Made by a program: the position numbers and the translations under genes | Notes under the pieces: model-generated | Database searches by the model: none | What the model was told of the DNA's origin: nothing | What the model saw: the letters and a program-made list of their open reading frames with translations, nothing else | Origin: CADEDV01 sp048498035 | Lineage (GTDB): Bacteria > Bacteroidota > Bacteroidia > Chitinophagales > Chitinophagaceae | Length of the DNA stretch: 64,000 bases | Reading direction: 5' to 3' | Assembly: GCA_048498035.1 (NCBI GenBank) | Contig: JBEHYT010000013.1 | Span: 49,301 to 113,300, forward strand | In this document: one piece after another, positions 25,982-35,838 of the stretch | Numbering within the stretch: the first letter of the stretch is position 1 | Layout of the letters: each line of letters starts with the position of its first letter

Positions 25982-27919
25982 CTAGCCCAACAGTGACGAT
26001 GAGACCGCTACCTTATCACCAAGCATTTCACGGACAGCGTTGGCAATTGCAGGAGCATCATAGCCGCACTCCCGGTGCAGCTCCTTAGGTGTGCCATGTT
26101 CTACCAGTCGATCAGGGATTCCCAGCATCCTGACATCGTTTTTATAGCCATGGCGGGCCATAAATTCCAGCATTGCACTTCCAAAGCCGCCTTCCACCGT
26201 GCCATCTTCCACGGTCAGGATTTTTGCGTAATTGCGGCAGGCTTCATGCAACAGTGCTTCATCCAGCGGCTTGGCAAAACGCATATCATAATGACCCGGG
26301 TTCAGGCCATCTGTTTTCAATTCCCGGATAGCTGCAGCTGCAAAATTACCCGGATGACCCAGGGAAAGGATAACGAGATCGTTTCCATCACGCAGTTTGC
26401 GGCCGGTACCAATTGTGATCTCTTTCATCTCGGTTTTCCATTCTGGCAATACACCTTCTCCACGCGGATAGCGGATTACGAATGGTTCAACAGTAGTATC
26501 CAGTTGTGCTGTATACATCAGGTTGCGCAGTTCACTTTCATTCATCGGTGCGCTGATGATCATATTTGGAATGCAGCGGAAATAGGCAATATCATAGCAC
26601 CCGTGGTGCGTAGGCCCATCATCACCTACCAGCCCGGCGCGGTCAAGGCAAAAAATAACCGGCAGGCGCTGGATAGCTACATCATGCACTACCTGGTCGT
26701 AAGCCCTTTGCATGAACGAAGAATAAATGTTGCAGAATACTTTCATACCCTGTGTGGCCATACCGGCGCTAAGTGTTACGGCATGCTGCTCGGCAATACC
26801 TACATCAAATGCCCGGTCGGGCATTTGCTCCATCATCAATTTAAGTGAAGAGCCTGAAGGCATAGCGGGCGTAATACCAAAAATCCGGTCATTTTTTTGC
26901 GCCAGTTCAATGATCGTTTGTCCAAAAACATCCTGGTATTTCGGGGGCTGCGGCGTATCGAATGTCTTTTTACGGATCTCGCCGGTGATTTTATCAAACA
27001 AGCCCGGTGCATGCCACTTGGTCTGGTCTTTTTCCGCCAGGGCATATCCCTTTCCTTTCGTAGTAATTATATGCAAGAGTTTCGGACCGGGGATATCGCG
27101 GAGGTCTTTGAGCGTGTCAACCAATTTGGCCACATTGTGGCCGTCTATCGGACCGAAATACCGGAGCTTCAACGCTTCAAAAAGGTTAGCGCTGCTATTC
27201 ACCATCCCCTTCATCCCTTCGGTTAATTTATGTGCCATGGCCCTGGTAAAATTCCGGCCCACCGGCAGTTTACCCAGCAGGTTCCAAACATCGTCTTTTA
27301 CCTTGTTGTAGGTTTTTGAAGTGGTGATATCGGTCAGGTATTCTTTCAGGGCGCCCACGTTGGGGTCAATACCCATATTGTTATCATTCAGGATAATAAG
27401 CAGGTCTGTGTCTGCAACCCCGGCATGATTCATTCCTTCAAAAGCCAAACCAGCCGTCATGGCTCCATCTCCAATTACAGCTACTACCTTTCTGTCTTCC
27501 TCACCTTTGTATTTTGCTGCCATGGCCATGCCAAGTGCCGCAGAAATGGAGGTGGAGGAATGTCCTACCCCAAACGTGTCATATTCACTTTCACTCCGTT
27601 TGGGAAAGCCACTTAATCCATGATATTTACGATTACTTGGAAACTGGTCCCTGCGTCCCGTGAGTATCTTGTGGCCGTATGCCTGGTGACCCACGTCCCA
27701 TACCAACTGGTCATAAGGGGTATTGTATACATAATGCAACGCGGTGGTCAGTTCAACCACGCCCAGGCTGGCGCCAAAATGCCCGCCATGTACGCTAACC
27801 ACGTCGATAATATACTGGCGCAGCTCGTCGCAGAGCTGGTGCAGTTTTTCCCTGGGAAGCTGTTTCAGATCAGCTGGAGAGTCAATGGTTTGGAGCAGTG
27901 GTCCGGGAACAATTTCCAT
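25982..27919 (-). CDS. dxs: 1-Deoxy-D-xylulose-5-phosphate synthase
   Basis: A 645-residue thiamine-diphosphate enzyme making DXP from pyruvate and glyceraldehyde-3-phosphate, the first step of the MEP isoprenoid pathway. The N-terminal domain has VDVVSVHGGHFGASLGVVELT in pieces near 40-57 and the ThDP/Mg motif VIGDGAMTAG near 149. The central domain has GITPAMPSG near 345 with FDVGIAEQHAVTLSAGMA near 370, including the catalytic Glu. DRAGLVGDDGPTHHG near 425 and the C-terminal transketolase-C domain are complete. ATG at 27919. Single gene. Confidence 0.96.
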   Translation of the reverse strand: MEIVPGPLLQTIDSPADLKQLPREKLHQLCDELRQYIIDVVSVHGGHFGASLGVVELTTALHYVYNTPYDQLVWDVGHQAYGHKILTGRRDQFPSNRKYHGLSGFPKRSESEYDTFGVGHSSTSISAALGMAMAAKYKGEEDRKVVAVIGDGAMTAGLAFEGMNHAGVADTDLLIILNDNNMGIDPNVGALKEYLTDITTSKTYNKVKDDVWNLLGKLPVGRNFTRAMAHKLTEGMKGMVNSSANLFEALKLRYFGPIDGHNVAKLVDTLKDLRDIPGPKLLHIITTKGKGYALAEKDQTKWHAPGLFDKITGEIRKKTFDTPQPPKYQDVFGQTIIELAQKNDRIFGITPAMPSGSSLKLMMEQMPDRAFDVGIAEQHAVTLSAGMATQGMKVFCNIYSSFMQRAYDQVVHDVAIQRLPVIFCLDRAGLVGDDGPTHHGCYDIAYFRCIPNMIISAPMNESELRNLMYTAQLDTTVEPFVIRYPRGEGVLPEWKTEMKEITIGTGRKLRDGNDLVILSLGHPGNFAAAAIRELKTDGLNPGHYDMRFAKPLDEALLHEACRNYAKILTVEDGTVEGGFGSAMLEFMARHGYKNDVRMLGIPDRLVEHGTPKELHRECGYDAPAIANAVREMLGDKVAVSSSLLG

Positions 27920-28116
27920 GCATCAAATTTAACAATGTAAAAGTACTATATTCAGGTCACCCGCGGTGCCTTTGTTGCCTAACAAAAAAGGGCAGAAACT
28001 GTTAAAAACCAGGCAATTTTTTGGTCAAATGCCGCCCATTTGTAAAAACTATTGTCCACTGGTATATTTACGGGGAACGCTACTGCCCGGATTAAGTAGA
28101 TTTGTCGTTTCATGGT

Positions 28117-29178
28117 ATGAAAAAAAGAAACCAGTTATATTGGCTAAGCCAGGCCGGCGGATGGGGTGCTTATGTATTCCTCAATGTCTTCCTGGCGGCA
28201 TTTGTCTTTAAAAAGACAGGCGACCCCGTATTCTGGTGGCGGCTTCTCATTTTTGTAGGTATTGGTTTGCTTATCACGCACCTGATGCGATTTACCATTA
28301 TGACGCTGGATGTATTGCTAAAACCGCTCCAGCAGCAGATCATCAACCTGATCGTCATCACCACGGTATTTGTGCTGGTGGAGGCTGTTATTGAAACATC
28401 CATACTTTCTTCATTTGACCTATGGCCCAAATATCCTGCAACCGACAAACCGGTGGCCGTTCATAAGGTGTATCTCTCCAATGTATTCACCACCTTTGTG
28501 TATTATTTCATCTGGACCTGCCTCTATTTTATTTATCATTATATTGAAAAAAGCCGGAAGCAGCAGTTGGATACGTTGCACCTGGAAGCGCTTGTAAAAG
28601 AACTTGAATTAAAAACGATCAAGGCGCATATTAATCCGCATTTCATTTTTAATTCATTGAATAGCATCCGCGCGCTGGTAGATGAAAACCCGGGCCGCGC
28701 CCGCGATGGGATCACACAATTGAGCAATATCCTGCGAAGCAGCATGCAGGCTGAAAAGCTGGAAACCGTTCCCTTCAAACGGGAATTGAATATTGTAAAG
28801 GACTATCTTGCCCTGGAAAATATGCGCTTTGAAGACCGCCTGCGCATTGAATATGATATTGAAGATGATACCCTCGATCTGCTAATTCCACCTATGATGC
28901 TGCAAACTTTGGTGGAAAATGCCGTCAAACATGGTATCAGCAAACAGATCAACGGAGGAGTGGTGCGTGTCACAGCTGATTTTAAAGGAGATTTCCTGGA
29001 ACTGATTGTTCAAAATACCGGGCATCTTAACGGCTACAAAAACCGGGAGGGATTCGGGATTTCCAGTACCAACGACCGGCTCAACCTTCTTTATGGTGAT
29101 AAAGCAAATTTTATGATAGAACAGCTTACTCCATCACTGGTTCAGGCACGTGTACTGATCCCTTCAACTGTATCTTAA
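28117..29178 (+). CDS. LytS/YehU-type sensor histidine kinase
   Basis: A 353-residue membrane kinase. Four transmembrane helices (about 17-35, 45-65, 76-100 and 122-145) are followed by a short coiled segment and a His_kinase domain with phospho-acceptor His in KAHINPHFIFNSLNSIRAL near residue 180. The ATPase domain has the N box LVENAVKHGI and the glycine-rich GFGISSTNDRLNLLYG. This class pairs with LytTR regulators, and one begins 11 bases later. The ATG at 28117 (MKKRNQLYW) is chosen over an upstream in-frame TTG. TAGATTTG at 28097-28104 matches a -7 box, but lies very close to the start. Confidence 0.92.
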   Translation: MKKRNQLYWLSQAGGWGAYVFLNVFLAAFVFKKTGDPVFWWRLLIFVGIGLLITHLMRFTIMTLDVLLKPLQQQIINLIVITTVFVLVEAVIETSILSSFDLWPKYPATDKPVAVHKVYLSNVFTTFVYYFIWTCLYFIYHYIEKSRKQQLDTLHLEALVKELELKTIKAHINPHFIFNSLNSIRALVDENPGRARDGITQLSNILRSSMQAEKLETVPFKRELNIVKDYLALENMRFEDRLRIEYDIEDDTLDLLIPPMMLQTLVENAVKHGISKQINGGVVRVTADFKGDFLELIVQNTGHLNGYKNREGFGISSTNDRLNLLYGDKANFMIEQLTPSLVQARVLIPSTVS

Positions 29179-29188
29179 AACAAACCAC

Positions 29189-29920
29189 ATGAGAGCTATC
29201 ATTATTGATGACGAACGCCTGGCACGAGCCGAACTAAAAAAATTGCTGCAGGAATTTCCTGAAATTGAGGTAATAGACGAAGCAGCAAATGCTGAAGAAG
29301 GCGTTACGAAAATAGAACAACAACGGCCCGATCTTATTTTCCTGGACATACAAATGCCGGGCAAAACAGGTTTTGATATGTTGTCCGACCTGGAACGTGC
29401 GCCACAGGTGATCTTTACTACCGCCTATGATGAATTTGCGCTAAAAGCATTTGAAGTAAATGCACTTGATTACCTGCTCAAGCCCGTAGAACCTAAGCGC
29501 CTTGCCGACGCTATCCAGAAATTGCACCTGCCGGAAGCACGTGAAACCAGGACCATTTCCGAAAATGTAAACAACAGCATTCTTGGCGAAAATGACCAGG
29601 TATTTGTAAAAGACGGAGAAAAATGCTGGTTTGTGAAACTGATCGACATCCGGCTTTTTGAAAGCGTAGGCAACTATGCCAAGGTTTTCTTTGGCGCTAA
29701 TAAACCGCTTATCCTTAAGTCTCTTAATGCGCTGGAAGAAAGACTGGATGAAAAATTTTTCTTCCGTGCCAACCGCAAACATATCGTCAATCTCCGCATG
29801 ATCGAAAAAATAGAACCCTATTTCAACGGGGGCTTATTGCTGGAACTGAAAGGAGGCGGTGAAAAAATTGAAGTCAGCCGCCGCCAAACTGTTAAATTCA
29901 AAGAGATGATGAGTCTCTGA
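29189..29920 (+). CDS. LytTR-family response regulator
   Basis: A 243-residue cytoplasmic DNA-binding regulator. The receiver domain has Asp7/Asp8, phospho-acceptor Asp53 (LIFLDIQMPG) and a switch Lys in DYLLKPVEP. The C-terminal LytTR domain (about 135-240) includes FFRANRKHIVNLRMIEKIEP, typical of the ten-stranded beta fold that binds direct repeats. It is the partner of the kinase just upstream. An M28 peptidase gene begins 31 bases after its stop, so the pair may be co-transcribed with it. Confidence 0.94.
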   Translation: MRAIIIDDERLARAELKKLLQEFPEIEVIDEAANAEEGVTKIEQQRPDLIFLDIQMPGKTGFDMLSDLERAPQVIFTTAYDEFALKAFEVNALDYLLKPVEPKRLADAIQKLHLPEARETRTISENVNNSILGENDQVFVKDGEKCWFVKLIDIRLFESVGNYAKVFFGANKPLILKSLNALEERLDEKFFFRANRKHIVNLRMIEKIEPYFNGGLLLELKGGGEKIEVSRRQTVKFKEMMSL

Positions 29921-29951
29921 TACTTCTTCATTACCCGACCACTACTGTAAA

Positions 29952-31238
29952 ATGAAAAAAATAATTTTTACTGCCCTCACCGGCATTGCATTTTTCGGCG
30001 CCTGCCAGGCGCAAAAAACGGAAAAGATCATCAATAGCCGCGAGGTTGCCCGCATTGAAAATGTGTTGGCTTCAGATGCCATGCGTGGCCGAAAAACATT
30101 CAGTCCCGAAATAGACCAGGCCGCCGATTTTATTGCAGCCGAGTTCAAGGCCGCCGGTCTTCAACCCTTTAACGGCGCCGATGGTTTTCTTCAACGCTTC
30201 CAGGTAATCCGTTCCTTATCTGTTAACGTAGAAGGAAACTGGGGTGAAACAACACTCAACAACAGCAACGCCATCGCCATCAGCACCGTTCCCAAACAAA
30301 TCATCAACCAGAACTCCGGCTTCGAGATCGATACAATTAAACCGGGTGTTAATTTCAGGAGAGAAGTTGGCAGGCTGGTGCAGGGCAAAAAAGACCGGAT
30401 CGTACTGGTGGATCCCAGCTATTCAGAGGGATTTGCTGCTGCCAATTACTTCAGAAGGGCCATGTTTAGCAATTCTAAAACGGTTATCCTGGTTTTGGGA
30501 AACACTGTTCCCATAAATTTCAGCATTGCTGTGAAACAACAACTGGAGGCACGCAAACTGGCCAATGTAGTAGGTGTATTGCCCGGCAAGTCAAAAGAAA
30601 AAGAATATGTTGTTTTCTCCGGTCATTATGACCACCTGGGCGTAGGCGGTTCCAACGCAGAAGATTCTATTTTCAACGGCGCCAATGATGACGCGGCCGG
30701 AACCACCGCTGTGATATTATTGGCGAAATATTTTTCCGCCCTGCACAACAATGAACGGACACTGGTTTTCGCCACATTTACTGCGGAGGAAATTGGCGGG
30801 TATGGATCCCAATATTTTTCACAGCAGTTTGAACCAGACAGTGTAATGGCCATGTTCAATATTGAGATGATTGGCACAGAAAGCAAATGGGGCACTAATT
30901 CAGCCTACATTACCGGGTATGAAAAAACGAATATGGGAGAATTGCTGCAGAAAGACCTGGAAGGATCAGACTTTAAATTCTACCCGGATCCTTACACCAA
31001 AGAACAACTCTTTTATCGCTCCGATAATGCAACCCTGGCCCGGCTTGGTGTTCCCGCGCATACGATATCCACTTCCAAGATGGATAATGAACCTAATTAC
31101 CATAAAGTAAGTGACGAAGTAAAGACGCTCGACCTGGAAAACATGGCCCGGATCATTAAAGCGATCGCAATCAGCTCAAGGTCCATCATTGCCGGAACGG
31201 CAACACCGTCACGGGTGAATACATCGGATCTGCGTTAG
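29952..31238 (+). CDS. M28 family zinc metallopeptidase, secreted
   Basis: A 428-residue exported aminopeptidase-like enzyme. The signal peptide ends near GACQAQ; the Cys there makes a lipoprotein possible but the lipobox is weak. The two-zinc site is visible: FSGHYDHLGV near 215, FNGANDDAAGT near 233 (bridging Asp), FTAEEIGGYGS near 271 (catalytic and metal Glu), NIEMIG near 295 and NYHKVSDE near 378. The first 190 residues include an insert consistent with a PA-like domain. It sits 31 bases after the LytTR gene. The stop codon overlaps that of the convergent DUF922 gene by four bases. Confidence 0.9.
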   Translation: MKKIIFTALTGIAFFGACQAQKTEKIINSREVARIENVLASDAMRGRKTFSPEIDQAADFIAAEFKAAGLQPFNGADGFLQRFQVIRSLSVNVEGNWGETTLNNSNAIAISTVPKQIINQNSGFEIDTIKPGVNFRREVGRLVQGKKDRIVLVDPSYSEGFAAANYFRRAMFSNSKTVILVLGNTVPINFSIAVKQQLEARKLANVVGVLPGKSKEKEYVVFSGHYDHLGVGGSNAEDSIFNGANDDAAGTTAVILLAKYFSALHNNERTLVFATFTAEEIGGYGSQYFSQQFEPDSVMAMFNIEMIGTESKWGTNSAYITGYEKTNMGELLQKDLEGSDFKFYPDPYTKEQLFYRSDNATLARLGVPAHTISTSKMDNEPNYHKVSDEVKTLDLENMARIIKAIAISSRSIIAGTATPSRVNTSDLR

Positions 31239-31777
31239 CGATAATTCGCATAGGCACTAAAATCCCGTAGCAGACCGGCAATTTTTTTCTTCCAGGCCGC
31301 CTGCGCCGTCCTGTCGATACTATGATTGGTTTCCCGGTCATATTGGTCCTGCATTTCCTGCCGCTCTTTCATCACCGAATTATAAATACGGTCGAGGTCT
31401 TTTTGATAGGTCGAGGGATTGAATGAATAGTCGCGCAGCTTGCTGCAAAGTTTGCGGGCAAATAATTCTGAAATATCAAAGTGGCCCTGCTCATGGGAAA
31501 GTATATAATCATCTTTGTGCAATCCCCAGGAACGCGTAGGTGAAAAGCAACACCGGATGTGGAAGTCAACGGTTTGATTCTTGAAGCCATATTGTACCTG
31601 TACCAGTGTTGATGTAGAAGCGGCCGACGAAGAAGACGCATCTGGTGTACCCTGGTAATCGGCCCAGGCAAGCGGCCTGTTTTCACTCCAGTCAATAAAC
31701 CCATCGTTTGAAGATTGCGCCCGGGCAATCAACAAAAAACAGCTACAGCTAAGTACCAAAAGAATTCGACGATGCAT
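31235..31777 (-). CDS. DUF922-like putative secreted Zn-dependent protease
   Basis: A 180-residue exported protein with a signal peptide (about 1-20, ending SCFLLIARA). The mature part opens with IDWSENRPLAWADYQG, and carries LSHEQGHFDISELFARKL near 112, an H-E-x-G-H motif of a metal-dependent hydrolase. This combination fits DUF922, predicted secreted proteases. The C-terminal third is charged and helical (YNSVMKERQEMQDQYDRET). Its end overlaps the M28 gene end by four bases on the other strand. Confidence 0.75.
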   Translation of the reverse strand: MHRRILLVLSCSCFLLIARAQSSNDGFIDWSENRPLAWADYQGTPDASSSSAASTSTLVQVQYGFKNQTVDFHIRCCFSPTRSWGLHKDDYILSHEQGHFDISELFARKLCSKLRDYSFNPSTYQKDLDRIYNSVMKERQEMQDQYDRETNHSIDRTAQAAWKKKIAGLLRDFSAYANYR

Positions 31778-31835
31778 ATTGTAAAAAACGAAAAGCAGGC
31801 GGCTGGGGTTGTTTGATGGCCGTTAAATAAAAACA

Positions 31836-31859
31836 AAACCCTGTCGTTGGACAGGGTTT
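31836..31859 (-). terminator. Rho-independent terminator of pckA
   Basis: Stem AAACCCTGTC (31836-31845) and GACAGGGTTT (31850-31859), loop GTTG. On the minus strand it is followed by TTGTTTTTATTT. It lies 26 bases past the pckA stop. Confidence 0.9.
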
Positions 31860-31885
31860 GTAAAAAAAAAGGGGTGTGCTACCGG

Positions 31886-33475
31886 TTAAATACGAGGTGC
31901 GGCAGCGCGGATCTCTTCCGATACGCCCTCAGCATATTTTTCAAAATTTTTAATAAAGAGTTCTGCCAGGTATTTGGCTTTCTGGTCATACGCCTCCGGG
32001 TTTTCCCAGGTGTTGCGGGGGTTAAGGATTTCCGCCGGTACGCCGGGGCAGGACTTTGGAACGGCCATGCCAAATACGGGATGAATTTCAAGTTCTACGC
32101 CGTCCAGTTTACCATCCAGCGCGGCAGAGATCATCGCTCTTGTGAAACTCAGTTTCATCCGGTTGCCAATGCCGTAAGGACCACCTGTCCAGCCGGTATT
32201 GATCATCCAGACATTTACATTATGTTCCTGCATTTTTTTGCCAAGCATGGCGGCATATTTGCCCGGGTGCAAGGGCAGGAATGGAGCGCCAAAACAAGCG
32301 CTGAATGTAGGCTTGGGTTCTGTTACACCCGCTTCCGTACCGGCAACTTTTGCCGTATAACCGGAAATAAACTGGTACATCGCCTGGCCTGCATTGAGGC
32401 GGGAAACAGGCGGTAGTACGCCAAATGCATCGCAGGTAAGGAAGAATATATTTTTGGGCAAACCACCCATCGAAGGTTCTATCGCATTGCTGATATAATC
32501 CAGCGGGTAAGATACACGCGTATTTTCCGTTATGGAGGCATCTTCAAAATTGATGGTATGCGTGCCCGGGAAAAAGCAGGTGTTCTCTACCAGCGCGCCC
32601 GGCCGGATAGCATTAAAAATCTCCGGCTCTTTTTCCTCTGTAAGGTTGATCGTTTTTGCATAGCAGCCACCTTCAAAGTTGAAAATGTTATCGTCGGTCC
32701 ACCCATGCTCATCATCGCCGATTAACTGGCGATTGGGATCCGCGCTAAGCGTGGTTTTACCCGTTCCGCTAAGCCCAAAGAAAATGGCGGTATCTCCATC
32801 TTTACCCGTATTGGCACTGCAGTGCATACTCAATACATTTCGCTCCTGCGGCAATATGTAATTGAGAACGGTAAAAATTCCTTTTTTGGTTTCACCGGTG
32901 TAGCCGGAACCGGTGATGATAATTATTTTGTGTTTGAAAGAGATAATGGAGGCGTTTGACTGGCGGGTGCCGCAAACAGCAGGGTCCAGCTTTAAACCGG
33001 GAACCGAAATTACATGCCATTCGGGTTCAAATTTTTCGAGCTCATTTTCCTGCGGGCGCAGGAACATATTGTAGGCAAAAAGATTATTCCAGGGTTTTTC
33101 ATTCACCACCCGCACATTTACGCGAAAGCGTGCATCAGCGCAGGCATAGCAGTCACGGATCCAGATCTCGGGCAGGCTGTCCAGGTAATCCCGCATTTGT
33201 TGCAATACGATCTCAAAATGATCAGGGCTCATCGGGATGTTGAACTCATTCCAATTAACAGTGTCCGCAGTAATGGTGTCTTTTACGGTAAACTTATCTT
33301 TTGGAGAACGGCCGGTAAACTCACCCGTGCGGATAACAAGTGCGCCGGTGTCACTCAATACACCTTCTCCCATCCGAAGCGTGTCCTGTACAAGTTCTTC
33401 GGGCGATAACTGGTAATGAATTGAGTCAACATGTTTGATACCGAGGCGGGAAAGATGGCGGATTGGAATGTTCAT
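31886..33475 (-). CDS. pckA: Phosphoenolpyruvate carboxykinase (ATP)
   Basis: A 529-residue enzyme converting oxaloacetate and ATP to PEP, CO2 and ADP, the entry to gluconeogenesis. The P-loop GLSGTGKTTLSADP near 243 and the metal/kinase-2 region GDDEHGWTDDNIFNFEGG near 262 mark the ATP-dependent family, with RTGEFTGRSPKDKF near 52 for oxaloacetate binding. The ATG at 33475 (MNIPIRHL) is supported by a strong promoter just upstream; the frame is open to 33583, but that longer start would lie upstream of the promoter. Single gene with its own terminator. Confidence 0.95.
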   Translation of the reverse strand: MNIPIRHLSRLGIKHVDSIHYQLSPEELVQDTLRMGEGVLSDTGALVIRTGEFTGRSPKDKFTVKDTITADTVNWNEFNIPMSPDHFEIVLQQMRDYLDSLPEIWIRDCYACADARFRVNVRVVNEKPWNNLFAYNMFLRPQENELEKFEPEWHVISVPGLKLDPAVCGTRQSNASIISFKHKIIIITGSGYTGETKKGIFTVLNYILPQERNVLSMHCSANTGKDGDTAIFFGLSGTGKTTLSADPNRQLIGDDEHGWTDDNIFNFEGGCYAKTINLTEEKEPEIFNAIRPGALVENTCFFPGTHTINFEDASITENTRVSYPLDYISNAIEPSMGGLPKNIFFLTCDAFGVLPPVSRLNAGQAMYQFISGYTAKVAGTEAGVTEPKPTFSACFGAPFLPLHPGKYAAMLGKKMQEHNVNVWMINTGWTGGPYGIGNRMKLSFTRAMISAALDGKLDGVELEIHPVFGMAVPKSCPGVPAEILNPRNTWENPEAYDQKAKYLAELFIKNFEKYAEGVSEEIRAAAPRI

Positions 33476-33516
33476 CGTTGAAACTGGCATAAAGGCAATC
33501 GCTTTTGTTGAAGCAG

Positions 33517-33549
33517 CAAAGGTAAAGTACAAACCCCATCCGATACAAA
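33517..33549 (-). promoter_or_regulatory. Promoter of pckA
   Basis: On the minus strand TTTG (33546-33549), 21-base spacer, TACCTTTG (33517-33524): both boxes match the Bacteroidota consensus exactly. The predicted start of transcription leaves a leader of about 35 bases before the ATG at 33475, which decides that start. Confidence 0.72.
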
Positions 33550-33676
33550 CGGGTGTTAGTATTACACAATGAAAATCGGGCAAGGAATTTTGTAAAACCC
33601 TGATAAATATTTACCAGGAGCCTGTTCATTTGAATTAACTGCAATAACCACCCCCTTTTTTTAAACAGTATTCAAA

Positions 33677-33707
33677 TTTGGCTGGCTGTAAGGGTATTGT
33701 ATCTTTA
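33677..33707 (+). promoter_or_regulatory. Promoter of the Xaa-Pro aminopeptidase gene
   Basis: TTTG (33677-33680), 19-base spacer, TATCTTTA (33700-33707), one base off the -7 consensus. The ATG follows 24 bases after the -7 box. Confidence 0.6.
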
Positions 33708-33730
33708 GCGGCCGAAAACAAGTAAATCGA

Positions 33731-35023
33731 ATGAAATACCTGCCGCTTAATAACCAGATCTTTATCAAAAACCGGGAGCGTTTTGCCGCCCGGATGGAGA
33801 AAAATGCAATCGCCATTTTTGTTTCCAATGATGAAGTGCCCAGTAATGGAGATGCGTTGTACAATTTTAAACAAAACAGCGACCTGTTCTGGTTAAGCGG
33901 TGTTACCCAGGAAGATTCCATGGTCATCCTGTTCCCGGATAACCCGGATCCCAAATACCGCGAAGTACTGGTGCTGGTTCGCCCGATGGAATTAAAAGAA
34001 AAATGGGATGGGAAACGCTTACGTGTGCATGAAGCGCAGGCCATTTCCGGTATCGAGACCATTGTCTGGCTCGACAGCCTGGAAGGAATGTTGCAGGGAT
34101 GGGTACACCAGGCAAACACGATTTACCTCGACAGCAACGAAAATGATCGGAAGTCGGTACTCCTGCAAACCCGTGAATACCGGTTTATTGAAGAAATGAA
34201 GCGACGCTACCCGCTGCATCAATATGCACGGGCCGCCCGTATCATGAAAGATCTCCGTGGTATTAAAACACCACAGGAAGTGGAAGTGTTGCAACGCGCC
34301 ATCGATATTACGGATGAAACATTCCGGCGTCTGCTCCGCTTCATCCGGCCCGGCGTAATGGAATATGAAATTGAAGCTGAAGTATTGCATTCTTTCATCA
34401 GCCAGCGCGCCACCGGCCCCGCCTATAGCAGTATCATTGCAAGCGGCGACCGCGCGCGAATCCTTCACTACGTTACCAACAGCGAGGAGTGCAAAGACGG
34501 CGAATTGATCCTGATGGATTTTGGTGCTGAATACGGCGGCTATTGCGCAGACCTTACGCGCACCGTACCGGTAAATGGCAAATTTACAAAACGCCAGCGG
34601 GAGGTGTACAATGCGTGTTTGCACCTGCACAACTATGCTAAAAGCCTCCTGAAGCCGGGCATCAGTATCATTGACTATACTGAAAAAGTGGGTGAAGAAG
34701 CATCCCGCCAGTTTGTAAAGATTGGGCTGCTGTCACGCGCTGATATTAAAAATGAAGACAAGGCTAATCCAGCTTACCGCAAATATCTCTACCACGGTAT
34801 TTCCCACCATCTGGGTATTGATGTGCATGACCTTGGCGATAGGGTAGAAGCCATTCGCCCGGGTATGGTGCTGACCGTTGAACCTGGTATTTACATTGAG
34901 GAAGAGCAAATGGGTATCCGGATTGAAAACAATGTATGGATCACCAAAACGGGAAATAGGGATCTGATGAAAAATATTCCCATTACGGCAGACGACATTG
35001 AAGCCCTGATGAAAAAGCGTTAA
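33731..35023 (+). CDS. pepP: Xaa-Pro aminopeptidase (aminopeptidase P family)
   Basis: A 430-residue cytoplasmic M24B peptidase that removes N-terminal residues before proline. The N-terminal creatinase-like domain (about 1-170) contains ALYNFKQNSDLFWLSGV. The pita-bread catalytic domain has its five metal ligands visible: the two Asp in LMDFGAEYGGYCADLTRTV near 258-270, His in GISHHLGIDVHDLG near 358, Glu in TVEPGIYIEEE near 385 and Glu in GIRIENNVWIT near 398. Its own promoter lies just upstream; pssA follows 24 bases after the stop, suggesting read-through. Confidence 0.93.
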   Translation: MKYLPLNNQIFIKNRERFAARMEKNAIAIFVSNDEVPSNGDALYNFKQNSDLFWLSGVTQEDSMVILFPDNPDPKYREVLVLVRPMELKEKWDGKRLRVHEAQAISGIETIVWLDSLEGMLQGWVHQANTIYLDSNENDRKSVLLQTREYRFIEEMKRRYPLHQYARAARIMKDLRGIKTPQEVEVLQRAIDITDETFRRLLRFIRPGVMEYEIEAEVLHSFISQRATGPAYSSIIASGDRARILHYVTNSEECKDGELILMDFGAEYGGYCADLTRTVPVNGKFTKRQREVYNACLHLHNYAKSLLKPGISIIDYTEKVGEEASRQFVKIGLLSRADIKNEDKANPAYRKYLYHGISHHLGIDVHDLGDRVEAIRPGMVLTVEPGIYIEEEQMGIRIENNVWITKTGNRDLMKNIPITADDIEALMKKR

Positions 35024-35046
35024 TCCAAACGTTATACAGATCGGAT

Positions 35047-35838
35047 ATGAAACAAGTCCCCAATATTTTTACTTTACTGAACCTGGTGTTTGGTTGTATG
35101 GCCATCGTATGCGTTTTGCAGCCTGGTCTGCTATTGATTCCCCTGGATGCCGACGGAAACCTGCTTGCAACGCCTTCCCAACTAATCAATATGCCTGAGA
35201 AATGGGTGCTGGCACCTTTATTTATCGGGCTGGCAGCCCTGGTCGACTTCATGGACGGATTTGTTGCACGGCTGTTCAACGCCAGTTCTGCCATGGGAAA
35301 ACAACTGGACTCGTTGGCAGATGTGGTGAGTTTTGGTGTAGCGCCCGGCATGATCATTTATCATTTTTTACAACTGAGTTATGCGCAGCATAGCGGTGCG
35401 CTTGATGCTTCCGTGCTGGCGCTGGTGCCTGCGTTCCTGGTTCCGGCGGCGGCCGCTTATCGCCTTGCTAAATTTAACCTGGATCTTTCCCAGGCCGTTT
35501 CCTTCCGCGGCGTGCCTACGCCTGCTGTTGGTTTGCTCGTTGCATCACTGCCATTGATCTATTGGTTTACCGGCTCTGAAAAAATTGTTCACCTGATGCA
35601 GAATACCTGGTTCTGGTATGGCTTCATCGTGGTGGTGTGCTGGTTAATGATTTCTTCTCTACCCATGCTGGCACTCAAGATGAAAGGCTTTAGCGGCAAA
35701 GCCGTTTTACCGCTGGCGGTATTGGCGGCAATTGGAATTGCCGGCGCTTTCTTTTTGCAATGGATGGCCGTGCCGCTGGTATTCATCGCGTATGTTATAG
35801 TATCTTTGCTTACGCAACCTAAAAAATCAATTTCATGA
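35047..35838 (+). CDS. pssA: CDP-diacylglycerol--serine O-phosphatidyltransferase
   Basis: A 263-residue inner-membrane enzyme that makes phosphatidylserine, the precursor of phosphatidylethanolamine. It has six to eight hydrophobic segments. The CDP-alcohol phosphotransferase motif is visible as DFMDGFVARLFNASSAMG followed by KQLDSLADVVSFG near residues 63-93, giving the D-G-x2-A-R-x8-G-x3-D-x3-D pattern. The opening KQVPNIFTLLNLVFGC is typical. Its last four bases form an ATGA overlap with purS. Confidence 0.93.
   Translation: MKQVPNIFTLLNLVFGCMAIVCVLQPGLLLIPLDADGNLLATPSQLINMPEKWVLAPLFIGLAALVDFMDGFVARLFNASSAMGKQLDSLADVVSFGVAPGMIIYHFLQLSYAQHSGALDASVLALVPAFLVPAAAAYRLAKFNLDLSQAVSFRGVPTPAVGLLVASLPLIYWFTGSEKIVHLMQNTWFWYGFIVVVCWLMISSLPMLALKMKGFSGKAVLPLAVLAAIGIAGAFFLQWMAVPLVFIAYVIVSLLTQPKKSIS

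Noticed and set aside
22951..29945. Shared 13-base word ACCCGACCACTAC before the DUF3078 gene and before the M28 gene at 29952
   Set aside because: Dozens of 13-base matches are expected by chance in 64 kb, and the distances to the two start codons differ.
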